A stretch of DNA of 5,127 nt, taken from the NCBI GenBank assembly GCA_007123425.1, contig SKLC01000086.1:1-5127 (forward strand), in the 5' to 3' direction. This document shows, piece by piece, positions 4,573-5,127 of this stretch. The translations under genes were made by a program, and so were the position numbers. Origin of the DNA: Nitriliruptoraceae bacterium (lineage in GTDB: Bacteria > Actinomycetota > Nitriliruptoria > Nitriliruptorales > Nitriliruptoraceae). The notes below the pieces were generated by a model that was given only the letters and a program-made list of their open reading frames with translations, did not search any database and had not been told where the DNA came from. Each line of letters opens with the position of its first letter. Positions within the stretch are counted from its first letter, which is position 1.

Positions 4573-5127
4573 ATGCCCCGGCTCCCGCTGCCCGCCGGCA
4601 AGCTGCCGGCCCACCTGCTGGCCGAGCTGCTGGCCACGGCACCCGCCACCGATGACGCCGTGCGTCTCGGGCCCGCGCTGGGCGAGGACGCGGCGGTCAT
4701 CGACGTGCCGGCGGGCGCGCTGGTGGCCGCCAGCGACCCGATCACGCTCACGGCCAGCGACGCGGGCCGCTACGCCGTGCTCGTCAACGCCAACGACGTC
4801 GCGGTCACCGGCGTGGCGCCGCGCTGGTTCCTGGCCACGGTCCTGCTGCCCACCACCGGCACGGAGGATGATCTCCGCGCCCTGTTCGGCGAGCTCACGG
4901 CCACGCTCGCCGAGGTGGGCGCGTCGCTGGTGGGCGGCCACACGGAGGTCACCGGAGCCGTGCGCGCCCCGGTGGTGGTCGGCCAGATGCTCGGCTTCGC
5001 CGCGGACGGTCGCGTGATCGCCTCGTCGGGCGCGGAGCCCGGCCAGGCGCTGGTGCAGGTGGGCCCCGCCCCGGTCGAGGGCGCAGCGGTCCTGGCCGCC
5101 GAGGCCCGCGACGACCTCGCCGGGCTC
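4573..5127 (+). CDS. AIR synthase-like (PurM/HypE/ThiL superfamily) protein, 3' partial
   Basis: The first 185 codons of an open gene that runs off the window without a stop. The sequence shows the N-terminal half of the PurM-like ATP-binding fold: LPAGKLPAHLLAELL (5-20), the acidic GEDAAVID (37-44), SDPITLT (54-60), NANDVAVTGVAPRWFLATVLLP (72-93) and the glycine-rich VGGHTEVTG (120-128). PurM, HypE and ThiL share this fold and the equivalent Asp-rich and NxND motifs, which bind ATP-Mg. The DPIT and PRWFLATVLLP signatures look more like the HypE-related 'AIR synthase' group than ThiL or PurM, but no other hydrogenase maturation gene is visible. The specific reaction is therefore unknown. The ATG at 4573 is the only start after an in-frame TGA at 4555-4557, and GAAGG lies 7 nt upstream. 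At positions normally occupied by larger side chains in relatives this copy is notably Ala/Val-rich. Confidence 0.85.
   Translation, partial: MPRLPLPAGKLPAHLLAELLATAPATDDAVRLGPALGEDAAVIDVPAGALVAASDPITLTASDAGRYAVLVNANDVAVTGVAPRWFLATVLLPTTGTEDDLRALFGELTATLAEVGASLVGGHTEVTGAVRAPVVVGQMLGFAADGRVIASSGAEPGQALVQVGPAPVEGAAVLAAEARDDLAGL

Noticed and set aside
3146..4642. A 498-codon open frame on the minus strand across the thiolase gene
   Set aside because: It is exactly antisense to a gene with clear catalytic motifs. Its product is Val/Leu/Gly/Arg/His-rich low-complexity sequence with no recognisable domain; long antisense frames are expected at this GC content.
4394..5017. Plus-strand open frame of 207 codons starting in the spacer and overlapping the PurM-like gene
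   Set aside because: It is out of frame with the recognisable PurM-fold sequence, and its translation is Pro/Arg/Ser-rich, typical of a shadow frame.

Overview
The window is very GC-rich, with third codon positions almost always G or C. GTG starts are common, and the -10-like boxes are of the TAnnnT type. Together with a CtaA/CtaB pair of actinobacterial flavour and a mycobacterial Ltp1/SCPx-type thiolase, this points to chromosomal DNA of an aerobic, high-GC actinobacterium. I cannot name the genus. No tRNA, rRNA, insertion sequence, phage gene or CRISPR array is visible.

Left part (1-2430): a heme A biosynthesis locus. ctaA (heme A synthase, minus strand) is divergent from a two-gene plus-strand operon. 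That operon is a small two-helix membrane protein followed by ctaB (heme O synthase), and the two genes share a GTGA stop/start overlap. CtaB converts heme B to heme O and CtaA oxidises heme O to heme A, the cofactor of aa3-type cytochrome oxidase. The 131-bp gap between ctaA and the operon probably carries both promoters. ctaA looks leaderless from there.

Middle part (2431-3163): a short convergent gap with stem-loops, then a minus-strand gene for a small coiled-coil protein with a C-terminal membrane anchor. Its coil is encoded by a 21-bp tandem repeat. A 248-bp divergent region follows, holding a promoter for each side and a 7-bp inverted repeat over the promoter of the next gene.

Right part (3164-5127): a stand-alone SCP2/SCPx-type thiolase, probably acting in CoA-linked lipid or sterol side-chain degradation. 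It is followed by a stem-loop at the stop codon and a roughly 170-bp, extremely GC-rich, inverted- and direct-repeat-rich spacer. Last comes the first 185 codons of a PurM/HypE/ThiL-superfamily protein that runs off the window.

Most of the window is ordinary core metabolism. The points most worth a second look are the uncharacterised membrane protein coupled to ctaB, the Asn in place of a heme-ligand His in CtaA, the putative operator upstream of the thiolase, and the repeat-rich spacer. I see no convincing evidence of a new defence or mobile system.
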